Source of the DNA: Desulfotignum sp.
GTDB taxonomy: Bacteria > Desulfobacterota > Desulfobacteria > Desulfobacterales > Desulfobacteraceae
Direction: 5' to 3'
Length of the DNA stretch: 11,071 bases
Assembly: GCA_011390695.1 (NCBI GenBank)
Contig: JAABRW010000370.1
Span: 1-11,071 of the forward strand
Within the stretch, counting starts at the first letter, position 1, and every line of letters starts with the position of its first letter. Both the position numbers and the translations under genes were made by a program. The notes beneath the pieces were generated by a model. The model saw only the letters and a program-made list of their open reading frames with translations, searched no databases and was not told the origin of the DNA. This document shows positions 1-6,429 of this stretch, one piece after another.

Positions 1-884
1 TCAGCCTGTCGGTGCAGTCCGGAGAAGTGTACGGCCTGGTGGGCGAATCAGGATGCGGCAAATCCAGCCTGGGCCGGACCTTGCTGCGGCTCGAAGATCC
101 CACGTCCGGCACCGTCACCTTTGACGGCACCGACCTTGACACCCTCAAAGGCGACCAGCTCAAAGCGTTCCGGCGGCAGGCCCAGATCATTTACCAGGAC
201 CCCTATTCCGCCCTCAACCCCCGGCAGAAGGTGGGGGATATCATTGCCGAACCCCTGGCCATCCACGACAAAGGAACAAAGAGCGAACAGGCGGACCGGG
301 TGAAATGGCTCATGCAGGTGGTGGGGCTGCGGCCCGGCCAGGCCAGGCGGTATCCCCATGAATTTTCCGGGGGCCAGCGCCAGCGCATCGTCATTGCCCG
401 GGCCCTGGCCCTGCAGCCCCGGCTGCTTCTGGCGGATGAACCGGTGTCAGCCCTGGACGTCTCCATCCAGGCCCAGGTGATCAACCTGCTCCAGGACCTG
501 CGGGGCCAGTTCGGACTCACCTATGTATTCATCTCCCACGACCTGGGCGTGGTGGAATACATCTGCGACCGGGTAGCTGTGATGTACCTGGGCCGGCTGG
601 TGGAAACCGCCCCCAAGGAAACCTTTTACGCACATGCCTGTCACCCTTACAGCCAGGCCCTGCTGTCAGCCGCCCCCCAGCCGGTGCCCGGGGCCAAAAG
701 CCGCCGCATCGTTCTGGAAGGGGATGTGCCCAGCCCCATCAATCCGCCGTCCGGCTGCACCTTTCACCCCCGGTGCCGCCTGGCTGAAAAGATCTGCAAA
801 ACGGTCCGGCCCGAACTCAGGGAGGTGGGCACCAGCCACCAGGCAGCCTGCCATCTCATTGCACCTACCCGTTTCAAAGAATAA
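1..884 (+). CDS. Peptide/nickel-type ABC transporter ATP-binding protein (DppF/OppF-like), 5' truncated by window
   Basis: This is the C-terminal part of a nucleotide-binding subunit that would power a Dpp/Opp-type importer at the inner membrane. The open frame is already running at base 3 (codons for SLSVQSGE), so a few dozen N-terminal residues and the start lie outside the window. Visible in order are Walker A (GESGCGKSS), the Q-loop (YQDPYSALNP), the ABC signature (FSGGQRQR), Walker B (LLLADEPVSALD), the H-loop (FISHDLG) and the C-terminal oligopeptide/dipeptide-transporter extension with its conserved cysteines (PPSGCTFHPRC, then KIC). Nothing looks broken. The gene is very GC-rich: bases 361-420 count 43 G or C out of 60. 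It is followed 48 bp later by a nitrilase gene, so the two are probably cotranscribed. It is clearly homologous to the ATPase at 7511-8512 but only moderately similar, so it belongs to a different transporter rather than being a recent copy. The substrate cannot be read from an ATPase. Confidence 0.93.
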   Translation, partial: SLSVQSGEVYGLVGESGCGKSSLGRTLLRLEDPTSGTVTFDGTDLDTLKGDQLKAFRRQAQIIYQDPYSALNPRQKVGDIIAEPLAIHDKGTKSEQADRVKWLMQVVGLRPGQARRYPHEFSGGQRQRIVIARALALQPRLLLADEPVSALDVSIQAQVINLLQDLRGQFGLTYVFISHDLGVVEYICDRVAVMYLGRLVETAPKETFYAHACHPYSQALLSAAPQPVPGAKSRRIVLEGDVPSPINPPSGCTFHPRCRLAEKICKTVRPELREVGTSHQAACHLIAPTRFKE

Positions 885-932
885 GAAAGAGACTGCATTG
901 TCCATGATGAATCATTTTCCAGGAGCAACTGC

Positions 933-1886
933 ATGAAACCGTTGAAAGCTGCTGTAATCCAGGCATGTCCTGTGCTGTTCGACCGTGACAAGACTGTAAA
1001 AAAGGCCTGTGATCTCATTTATCAGGCCAGGAAGGCTGACATCATTCTCCTGCCTGAGGCATTTATCCCGGCCTATCCCAGGGGGCTTGGATTCGGCATG
1101 CGGGTGGGCAGCCGGGACGAAACGGGACGAAACCTGTGGCAGCTGTATTTTGACAACAGCATGGCGGTGCCCGGACCCCAGGTGACTGTCCTGGCCAAAG
1201 CAGCCAGGGCAGCTCAGGCATATGTATGCATTGGTGTGATCGAACAGGGCGGGGCATCCGCCCCCGGTACCCTGTACTGCACCAGCCTGTATTTCGGCCC
1301 GGACGGCACCCTGCTGGGCAAACACCGGAAACTCAAACCCACCGGTTCGGAGCGGCTGATCTGGGGGGAAGGGGACGGGTCGACCCTGCCCGTTTTCCAG
1401 ACAGACATCGGCCGCATCGGCGGCCTTATTTGCTGGGAGAACTACATGCCCCTTGCCCGCATGGCCATGTACGGCCAGGGCGTGGAATTTTACCTGGCCC
1501 CCACAGCAGATTCCCGGGATGTCTGGCAGGCCACGGTGCGCCACATCGCCCTGGAAGGCCGCTGCTATGTGCTGGGCTGCAACCAGTACGTAGAAAAGAC
1601 AGACTACCCCGGTGACCTGGCAGGCAGCCAAGAACTAAAAACCCAGCCAGACATTATGTGCCGGGGCGGCTCGGTCATCATCTCCCCTATGGGCGAGGTC
1701 CTGGCAGGTCCTTTGTTCGACCGGGAAGACATTCTTTACGCAGACCTGGACCGGGATGCAGTCACCCGGGCCAGGCTGGATTTTGATGTTACCGGCCACT
1801 ATGCCCGGCCCGATATTTTTACCCTGACCGTCAATACGGCACCCCGGAATAGCGTGCAATTCACAACCGGCACACCTTCTGGTTGA
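933..1886 (+). CDS. Nitrilase (carbon-nitrogen hydrolase, nitrilase branch)
   Basis: Predicted cytoplasmic nitrilase of 317 residues, expected to hydrolyse R-CN to the carboxylate and ammonia through a cysteine thioimidate. The catalytic set is complete: Glu42 in LLPEAFIPAYPRG, Lys133 in GKHRKLKPTGSER, Cys167 in GGLICWENYMPLARMAMY, and a second active-site glutamate at Glu140. The HRKLKPT..ER and CWENYMPL.R strings are typical of true nitrilases rather than of amidases or ureidopropionases, so the family call is firm. The natural substrate (aliphatic, aryl or arylaceto nitrile) is not decidable. At 317 residues it is on the short side for bacterial nitrilases, the variable C-terminal tail being brief. 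The ATG at 933 is chosen because AGGAG lies at 921-925, seven bases upstream. It sits 48 bp after the ABC ATPase gene and reads like the last gene of that operon, which suggests the importer brings in the nitrile or a precursor. GC-rich like its upstream neighbour. Confidence 0.93.
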   Translation: MKPLKAAVIQACPVLFDRDKTVKKACDLIYQARKADIILLPEAFIPAYPRGLGFGMRVGSRDETGRNLWQLYFDNSMAVPGPQVTVLAKAARAAQAYVCIGVIEQGGASAPGTLYCTSLYFGPDGTLLGKHRKLKPTGSERLIWGEGDGSTLPVFQTDIGRIGGLICWENYMPLARMAMYGQGVEFYLAPTADSRDVWQATVRHIALEGRCYVLGCNQYVEKTDYPGDLAGSQELKTQPDIMCRGGSVIISPMGEVLAGPLFDREDILYADLDRDAVTRARLDFDVTGHYARPDIFTLTVNTAPRNSVQFTTGTPSG

Positions 1887-1911
1887 ATCCAGGGCCTCTT
1901 TCAACCGGCAC
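1864..1911. repeat. 10-bp direct repeat and weak stem-loop at the nitrilase 3' end
   Basis: CAACCGGCAC occurs at 1864-1873 and again at 1902-1911. Between and overlapping them, GGTTGAA (1881-1887, spanning the stop codon) can pair with TTCAACC (1900-1906), giving a 7-bp stem with a 12-base loop. No T-run follows directly, so this is at best a weak or factor-assisted transcript end for the upstream operon. Confidence 0.35.
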
Positions 1912-1972
1912 CTGCCTGTTTTCATATCATGACAGAGAAGGAAATTTTTTTTGTATTATATAAAAGTATTTG

Positions 1973-2002
1973 TTGACAGATATACTAATGTACTAATATA
2001 TT
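1973..2002 (+). promoter_or_regulatory. Sigma-70-type promoter upstream of the GntR regulator gene
   Basis: A perfect -35 box TTGACA at 1973-1978 is followed, after 18 bases, by TATATT at 1997-2002 (5 of 6 matches to TATAAT). It lies in an AT-rich stretch about 75 bp before the regulator start, the expected place for the promoter of the 2077-9388 gene set. No experimental support exists here; the call rests on consensus match and position. Confidence 0.65.
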
Positions 2003-2005
2003 AGT
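1983..2005. promoter_or_regulatory. Probable operator: three ACTAAT half-sites, including a perfect 14-bp palindrome
   Basis: ACTAATATATTAGT at 1992-2005 is a perfect palindrome covering the proposed -10 box. A further ACTAAT at 1984-1989 means that three half-sites begin at 1984, 1992 and 2000, exactly 8 bp apart (two direct, one inverted). A regulator bound here would block RNA polymerase, so autorepression by the GntR protein encoded just downstream is the natural inference. Short palindromic or half-site operators are usual for GntR/FCD proteins, but the sequence-specific assignment is unproven. Confidence 0.55.
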
Positions 2006-2076
2006 TGTGACCATCGATGCGAAACAGTTTTCTTCATGGGTATGATCCGGGTTGTTAAATGCACAGGGGGCGATAT

Positions 2077-2715
2077 ATGAAAATGTCTTTGCAGTCAAAT
2101 ATTTACCTGTTGAGAGAGCAGGTGTATCAACATCTTCGAAAAGAATTGAAACACCAGCATATTAAACCGGGGTCATTTGTAACCATTAACCAGCTTTCCC
2201 AACAGCTGGGCATTAACCGGACTCCTCTGCGGGATGCGCTCCTGCAGCTTCAGGCAGAAGGATTTGTCACTTTTTTGCCCCAGCGGGGGATCCAGATTAA
2301 TGAATTGTCCCGAAAAGACCTGGAAGATATTTATGAAATTCTGGGTGCACTGGATTCACGGGCACTGTTTACCGTATTTGACAGGATCGCTCCGGACCAT
2401 ATCGAAAAGATGAAACAGATCAATGAACAGATGTATGCGTGCGTGTCTCAAGAAGATTACAACCGGTATTTTGATCTGAATACCGCATTTCACAATGTAT
2501 ACCTGGAATTGTCTACAAACAGGATGCTGTTGTCCCAGGTGAATATTTACCGCCAGAGACTGTTTGATTTTGGTGCCAAAGGCAAATGGATAGAAAAAGT
2601 CCGTAAATTGAATTACGCAGAGCATCTCAAATTCATTGAATTGATTGAAAAAGCAGATGCCGGGATTGTTGCAGATTACATCAGGGATGTCCATTGCTGT
2701 ATTAACTGGGAATAA
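2077..2715 (+). CDS. GntR-family transcriptional regulator with FCD ligand domain
   Basis: A 212-residue DNA-binding regulator. Residues about 10-75 form a GntR winged helix-turn-helix (the helix-turn-helix lies around INQLSQQLGINRTPLRDALLQL, residues 37-58, then the wing at GFVTFLPQRG). Residues about 78-210 form an all-helical FCD domain. The likely metal/ligand residues are present: N135 and H139 in LNTAFH, H183 in YAEHL, and H206 near the C terminus. The position of N135 is Asp or Asn in this family. Start choice: an in-frame ATG at 2059 has no ribosome site, while AGGGGG at 2065-2070 is six bases before the ATG at 2077, so 2077 is preferred. It is the first gene of the importer module and lies 101 bp before the binding-protein gene. 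It probably senses the transported compound or its hydrolysis product and represses the module, including itself. Markedly AT-richer than the upstream operon (bases 2101-2160 count 23 G or C of 60). Confidence 0.9.
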   Translation: MKMSLQSNIYLLREQVYQHLRKELKHQHIKPGSFVTINQLSQQLGINRTPLRDALLQLQAEGFVTFLPQRGIQINELSRKDLEDIYEILGALDSRALFTVFDRIAPDHIEKMKQINEQMYACVSQEDYNRYFDLNTAFHNVYLELSTNRMLLSQVNIYRQRLFDFGAKGKWIEKVRKLNYAEHLKFIELIEKADAGIVADYIRDVHCCINWE

Positions 2716-2751
2716 AATGATGCCGCCAAAAAGTATAGATGAAACACCCAT

Positions 2752-2778
2752 ATTCAGAAGGCAGGTTTTTATCTGAAT
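2752..2778. repeat. Small inverted repeat in the leader of the binding-protein gene
   Basis: ATTCAGA (2752-2758) and TCTGAAT (2772-2778) form a 7-bp inverted repeat separated by 13 bases, in the 101-bp gap between the regulator and the binding-protein gene. It does not resemble the ACTAAT operator. It may be a second regulatory site or an mRNA leader hairpin, and could also be chance in AT-rich DNA. No convincing promoter accompanies it. Confidence 0.3.
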
Positions 2779-2806
2779 GTGACATTTACATAACCCAACA
2801 TTATAT

Positions 2807-2811
2807 GGAGG
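2807..2811 (+). promoter_or_regulatory. Ribosome binding site that fixes the binding-protein start
   Basis: GGAGG five bases before the ATG at 2817. This strong site, together with the signal peptide that begins exactly there, rules out the in-frame upstream ATGs at 2739 and 2805, which would prepend charged residues to the signal peptide. Confidence 0.85.
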
Positions 2812-2816
2812 TAAAA

Positions 2817-4367
2817 ATGAGACACAGCATTTTTAAAATTGTTTGTTTGCTGTCAATGTTCCTGGCACTGGCCACAAGTGTATGGGCAGCAGAAAAAAAC
2901 ATGGTGTTTGCATCACCCTACGGGATTACCACCCTTGACCCCAGTGTGTCCTATTCTACAGAACTCGGGTACATGGCCAATATGTACGAAACCCTGCTGA
3001 AGGTAAATCCGCCGGGCAGCAAGGAATTGTTCAGCTATGTCCTTGCAACAGGGTACACCGTTTCTCCGGATGGTCTGGAATATACCTTCACCCTTCGAAA
3101 AGGGGTAAAATTCCATGATGGTACGGATTTTACTTCCCAGGCAGTGAAATCTTCCCTTGAAAGGACCAAACAGCTTGGCAAAGGCGCCTCGTTTATCTGG
3201 TCTGACTTGAAAGAGATCCAGATTCTTGATGATTATACGGTAAAGTTGGTGCTCAGCAAGCCCGTCCCCCTGCCCCAGATTGCTGCATCAGCCTATGCAT
3301 CATACATAATGAGCCCCACAGCTGCTGACAAAGACACTGCATGGTTTAACAAAGGCAATGATGCAGGATCAGGCCCGTATACCCTGAAAAATTACAAGGA
3401 CGGCGAATCCTGGATGCTGGCAAAATTTGATGACTACTGGGGTGGCTGGGATGGCAGACATATTGAAAATATCCTGGTAAAATTCACCAAGGAACCGTTG
3501 ACCCAGCTTCAGATGCTTCAGGCCGGCCAGGCCATGCTGGTTGGCAGAATCCCGCTGGACAGCTACAGCGCTGTTAAAAACGCGGAAAAAACAACAGTCA
3601 TGTATGGACCCAGTTACCAGAATTACATGGCCTTTTTCAATACAAAACGGCCGCCGCTGGACAATGTAAAAGTGAGAAAAGCACTGGTGCATGCAATTCC
3701 GTATCAGGATATTGTCGCCATCGGTTTTAACGGAAATGCCAGCCAGGCCCGGGGCCCGGTCCCCCAGGGACAGTTTGGCGGCACCAAAGATGTCATTCAG
3801 TATACCTATAACCTTGAACTGGCAAAAAAACTGCTTGCAGAAGCCGGGCATCCGGGCGGCGGGTTTGAACTGACCCTTACATATGCCGCTGAAAATCAAC
3901 AAGAAGCCCGTTTCGCACCGCTGATTCAGAGCGCGTTCAAAAAAATCGGGGTGGATGTTGAAATCAAGGCTTTGGCATGGAACACCCAGTGGTCAATGGC
4001 CAAGGAAGATCCAAAAACTGCACAGGATATTTTTCTTCTGCTCTGGTGGCCCACATACAGTGATCCATATGAAACCCTTTATTCTCTGCTCCATGATGAG
4101 AAAGACACCCCTGTATGGAACCTGGCATATTACAAAAATCCTGCCTATGACAAGCTGATCCGACAGGCCTATGAAACCACCGGTTCAGATCCTGAAAAAG
4201 CGCTGGCACTGTATGTGGAGGCCCAGAATATGATTCAAAAAGATGTCCCGGTTGCATGGGTGGTGGATGTCCGCGAAAACTGGCCCATGAACAAAAAACT
4301 GAAAGGGGTTGTAATGAATCCTGCCTATCCCCAGGTGCCCTTTTTCTATGAAATGTACATTGAATAG
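2817..4367 (+). CDS. Periplasmic peptide/nickel-type ABC transporter substrate-binding protein (SBP family 5, DppA/OppA-like)
   Basis: A 516-residue extracytoplasmic solute receptor that would deliver substrate to the permeases encoded downstream. The N terminus is a classical Sec signal peptide: MRHSIFK, then a hydrophobic core, then a probable cleavage after VWA at residue 24. There is no lipobox cysteine, consistent with a soluble periplasmic protein of a Gram-negative cell. Family 5 hallmarks follow: the early LDPSVSYSTELGYMANMYETL segment, SPDGLEYTFTLRKGVKFHDGT (the family signature region), GSGPYTLKNYKDGE, and VRKALVHAIPYQDIV. Length is normal for the family (about 500-540). Family 5 proteins bind di- and oligopeptides, nickel, opines, sugars and other small solutes, so the ligand is not predictable from motifs alone; a nitrile- or amide-containing compound is inferred only from the hydrolase gene at the end of the operon. 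First structural gene after the GntR regulator. Confidence 0.93.
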   Translation: MRHSIFKIVCLLSMFLALATSVWAAEKNMVFASPYGITTLDPSVSYSTELGYMANMYETLLKVNPPGSKELFSYVLATGYTVSPDGLEYTFTLRKGVKFHDGTDFTSQAVKSSLERTKQLGKGASFIWSDLKEIQILDDYTVKLVLSKPVPLPQIAASAYASYIMSPTAADKDTAWFNKGNDAGSGPYTLKNYKDGESWMLAKFDDYWGGWDGRHIENILVKFTKEPLTQLQMLQAGQAMLVGRIPLDSYSAVKNAEKTTVMYGPSYQNYMAFFNTKRPPLDNVKVRKALVHAIPYQDIVAIGFNGNASQARGPVPQGQFGGTKDVIQYTYNLELAKKLLAEAGHPGGGFELTLTYAAENQQEARFAPLIQSAFKKIGVDVEIKALAWNTQWSMAKEDPKTAQDIFLLLWWPTYSDPYETLYSLLHDEKDTPVWNLAYYKNPAYDKLIRQAYETTGSDPEKALALYVEAQNMIQKDVPVAWVVDVRENWPMNKKLKGVVMNPAYPQVPFFYEMYIE

Positions 4368-4401
4368 CCGGAAAACGCTTCCAGAGTGAACCTGTCACAG
4401 T

Positions 4402-4443
4402 TCCCGGACCATGCATCATCTTTTTTTTGATGCAGGTCCGGGA
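4402..4443 (+). other. Strong bulged stem-loop between binding-protein and permease genes
   Basis: TCCCGGACC (4402-4410) pairs with GGTCCGGGA (4435-4443), and TGCATCA (4412-4418) pairs with TGATGCA (4428-4434). This makes a 16-bp stem with a single bulged A at 4411 and a loop of TC plus seven T. No T-run follows the right arm, so it is not a standard intrinsic terminator. Hairpins directly after binding-protein genes commonly protect the upstream mRNA segment from 3' exonucleases and so raise binding-protein level above that of the permeases; that role is inferred from position. Confidence 0.7.
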
Positions 4444-4474
4444 GGCTGTGCAATTATACAAAAAAGGCAACACC

Positions 4475-5485
4475 ATGCTGTGGTTTCTATTCAGACGATT
4501 TGTCGGGTTGATCGCTTTGCTGATGGTTTTGAGTACCCTGGTATTCTTTTTCACCAGATCTTTGCCCGGGGATGTGGCAGCGCTGTATATCGGGGGAAAC
4601 GCGAAGCCTGAACAGATCGAACGTGCCAGGGTGGAACTGGGGCTGGATAAGCCGTTGATTGTCCAGTACAAGCGGTATATGGAAAAATTGATCCGGGCGG
4701 ATTTAGGCGTTTCCCTAAGAACCCATCGCCCAGTTTTCACAGATCTGATGGAAAAAATTCCCATGTCCTTTGAACTGGTTTTCTGGGCACTGTTAATCGC
4801 CGCCATTTTTGGTATATCATCCGGTGTAACAGCAGCTTATTTCCATGGCACTTATATCGATGCAACTATCAAATGGTTTTCATCGGCAGCAGTCTCTATT
4901 CCCATTTTTTTCCTGGCACTTTTGCTGCAATTGCTTTTTTTTAATTACCTGGGATGGTTTCCCCTGCAGGGACGGCTGGATTCATTTCTGGAATTTACCA
5001 ATCCCATAGAAAATATCACCGGATTCAGCTTGATCGATACCCTTGTCACCGGCAATTTCAAAGCATTTTTTAATACTGCGTGGCATATGGTGCTTCCTGT
5101 AGCAGCCTTGTGTGTCGGTCCCCTGGGAATTATCGCACGACTGACCCGGTCTTCTTTGCTCGATATCATGCAGCAGGATTATATCCTGGCGGCCCGGGCA
5201 TCGGGAATCAGTGAACGGTTCCTGTTTTTTTATTATGGGCTCAGGAATGCCATGTCCCCGGTATTGACCGTTATCGGACTGTCTGTGGCCATTATTCTGC
5301 TGTCCACCTTTTATGTGGAAATGATTTTTAACTGGCCGGGGATCGGATATTATTCTCTGGCTGCAATCACAAGCCTTGATTACACCGCTTTGATGGGTGT
5401 TACCCTGATGATCGGCACTGTCTATGTCATTGCAAATACAACCATGGACATTATCAGGCGGCTGGTTGATCCACGGATAAAATAA
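4475..5485 (+). CDS. Peptide/nickel-type ABC transporter permease (DppB/OppB-like)
   Basis: First inner-membrane subunit of the importer, 336 residues. It opens with the typical short cytoplasmic tail and helix (MLWFLFRRFVGLIALLMVLSTLVFFFTRSLPGD) and the LPGD..A....G motif of DppB proteins. A large polar segment and five further hydrophobic stretches follow. The EAA-type loop that docks on the ATPases is at about residues 238-262 (LAARASGISERF...RNAMSP), and the end is standard (DPRIK). The start at 4475 is preferred: AAGG lies seven bases upstream and the family's N-terminal motif begins there. Earlier in-frame starts (TTG 4427, ATG 4430) fall inside the right arm or loop of the hairpin and add residues unlike the family. 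It is separated from the binding-protein gene by a 107-bp gap containing that hairpin and is followed after 10 bp by the second permease gene. Confidence 0.92.
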   Translation: MLWFLFRRFVGLIALLMVLSTLVFFFTRSLPGDVAALYIGGNAKPEQIERARVELGLDKPLIVQYKRYMEKLIRADLGVSLRTHRPVFTDLMEKIPMSFELVFWALLIAAIFGISSGVTAAYFHGTYIDATIKWFSSAAVSIPIFFLALLLQLLFFNYLGWFPLQGRLDSFLEFTNPIENITGFSLIDTLVTGNFKAFFNTAWHMVLPVAALCVGPLGIIARLTRSSLLDIMQQDYILAARASGISERFLFFYYGLRNAMSPVLTVIGLSVAIILLSTFYVEMIFNWPGIGYYSLAAITSLDYTALMGVTLMIGTVYVIANTTMDIIRRLVDPRIK

Positions 5486-5495
5486 GGGGAAGCAT

Positions 5496-6395
5496 ATGGC
5501 AGTGCAGACCGATTCATTTGCAGAAATGGCACTTCAGGTAAAAAAAGACCACAGAAAGATGAAATGGTTCCAGCTCAAACGCCTGTTGCGTCGAAAAACC
5601 GCATTTCTCTCACTCATCATACTGGTCCTGGCGCTGGTGGCAGCATTGTTTGCGCCGGTTATCGCACCGTATCCTGACCAGGGTATGGGGGCTGTTAATC
5701 TGGAACACAGGCTCAAGGCCCCTGGTTCACCCTATGCCCTGGGAACCGATATCTATGGCAGGGATATGGTCAGCCGGGTTATTTTCGGTGCCAGAATTTC
5801 TCTTTTCGGCGGCATCTGCATTGTTATTTCTGCTGCATTCATCGGTGTTCCTTTGGGATTGTGGGCAGGATATAATGAAGGAATATCCGGTGCCGTCATA
5901 TCACGAACCGTTGAACTGTTTTTATCCTTTCCTTCCACACTGATTGCCATGGCGATTTCGATTCTTATCGGGGCGGGCTGGTCTACAGCCATAGTTGCGT
6001 TGATTATTCCGTGGTGGCCCTGGTATACAAGGCTGGTCCAGGCGGAGGTGCTGTCCATAAAACAGACCCTTTTTGTGGAAGCGGCCCAGATGCTGGGGTA
6101 TGGCAGGATGTACATCATATTCCGCCATCTGCTGCCCAATGTCATCACTCCGGTCATGGTAATGATCCTGCTGGATCTGGGACCGGCAATCATCACCATC
6201 GGCCTGTTGAGTTTTATCGGGCTGGGTACCCAGCCCCCCATGGCAGACTGGGGATTGATGGTGTGGGAAGGGGCACCCAACATTCTTTCCGAATGGTGGA
6301 TTTCCGTGGTTCCGGGATGTGCCATGTTCATCGTTGTAATCGCATTCAATATTTTTGGTGATGCACTCAAAGATATGCTGGATACCAATGGATAA
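5496..6395 (+). CDS. Peptide/nickel-type ABC transporter permease (DppC/OppC-like)
   Basis: Second inner-membrane subunit, 299 residues. It has the DppC-type N-terminal cytoplasmic helix and first membrane span (LKRLLRRKTAFLSLIILVLALVAALFAPVIAPY), the LGTDIYGRDMVSRVIFGARISL motif that precedes the permease core, several further spans, and an EAA loop starting near residue 194 (VEAAQMLGYGRMYIIFRHLLPN). The closing GLGTQPPMADWGLMV and FGDALKDMLD segments are also typical of the family. The ATG at 5496 follows AGGGGA with short spacing. Only 10 bp separate it from the preceding permease gene, so the two are cotranscribed and should form the heterodimeric channel. No truncation or missing motif. 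Confidence 0.93.
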   Translation: MAVQTDSFAEMALQVKKDHRKMKWFQLKRLLRRKTAFLSLIILVLALVAALFAPVIAPYPDQGMGAVNLEHRLKAPGSPYALGTDIYGRDMVSRVIFGARISLFGGICIVISAAFIGVPLGLWAGYNEGISGAVISRTVELFLSFPSTLIAMAISILIGAGWSTAIVALIIPWWPWYTRLVQAEVLSIKQTLFVEAAQMLGYGRMYIIFRHLLPNVITPVMVMILLDLGPAIITIGLLSFIGLGTQPPMADWGLMVWEGAPNILSEWWISVVPGCAMFIVVIAFNIFGDALKDMLDTNG

Positions 6396-6429
6396 CAGGT
6401 AAAATCCCAAATCATTGAGGAAATAACAG

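Noticed and set aside
904..936. Ten-codon open frame whose TGA overlaps the nitrilase ATG (ATGA), as in a coupling leader peptide
   Set aside because: No good ribosome site precedes it, and it covers the nitrilase's own AGGAG. Probably a coincidence.
912..1631. Long minus-strand open frame opposite the nitrilase gene
   Set aside because: It lies antisense to a gene with intact catalytic motifs, in GC-rich DNA where such frames are frequent. It has no ribosome site and no recognisable family.
933..1886. Membership of the nitrilase in a Nit1C-type cluster
   Set aside because: None of the usual partner genes (radical SAM protein, acetyltransferase, AIR synthase-like protein) is nearby. The neighbours are ABC transporter genes.
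2739..2816. Upstream start for the binding protein (26 extra residues)
   Set aside because: It would bury the signal peptide behind a charged leader. The strong GGAGG and the signal peptide both point to 2817.
4427..4474. Upstream start for the first permease
   Set aside because: It falls within the hairpin at 4402-4443, lacks a ribosome site and adds residues unlike the family N terminus.
3964..4806. 280-residue minus-strand open frame spanning the binding-protein end and the permease start
   Set aside because: It is opposite two well-supported genes and crosses the intergenic hairpin. Its product shows no family features and no start signals.
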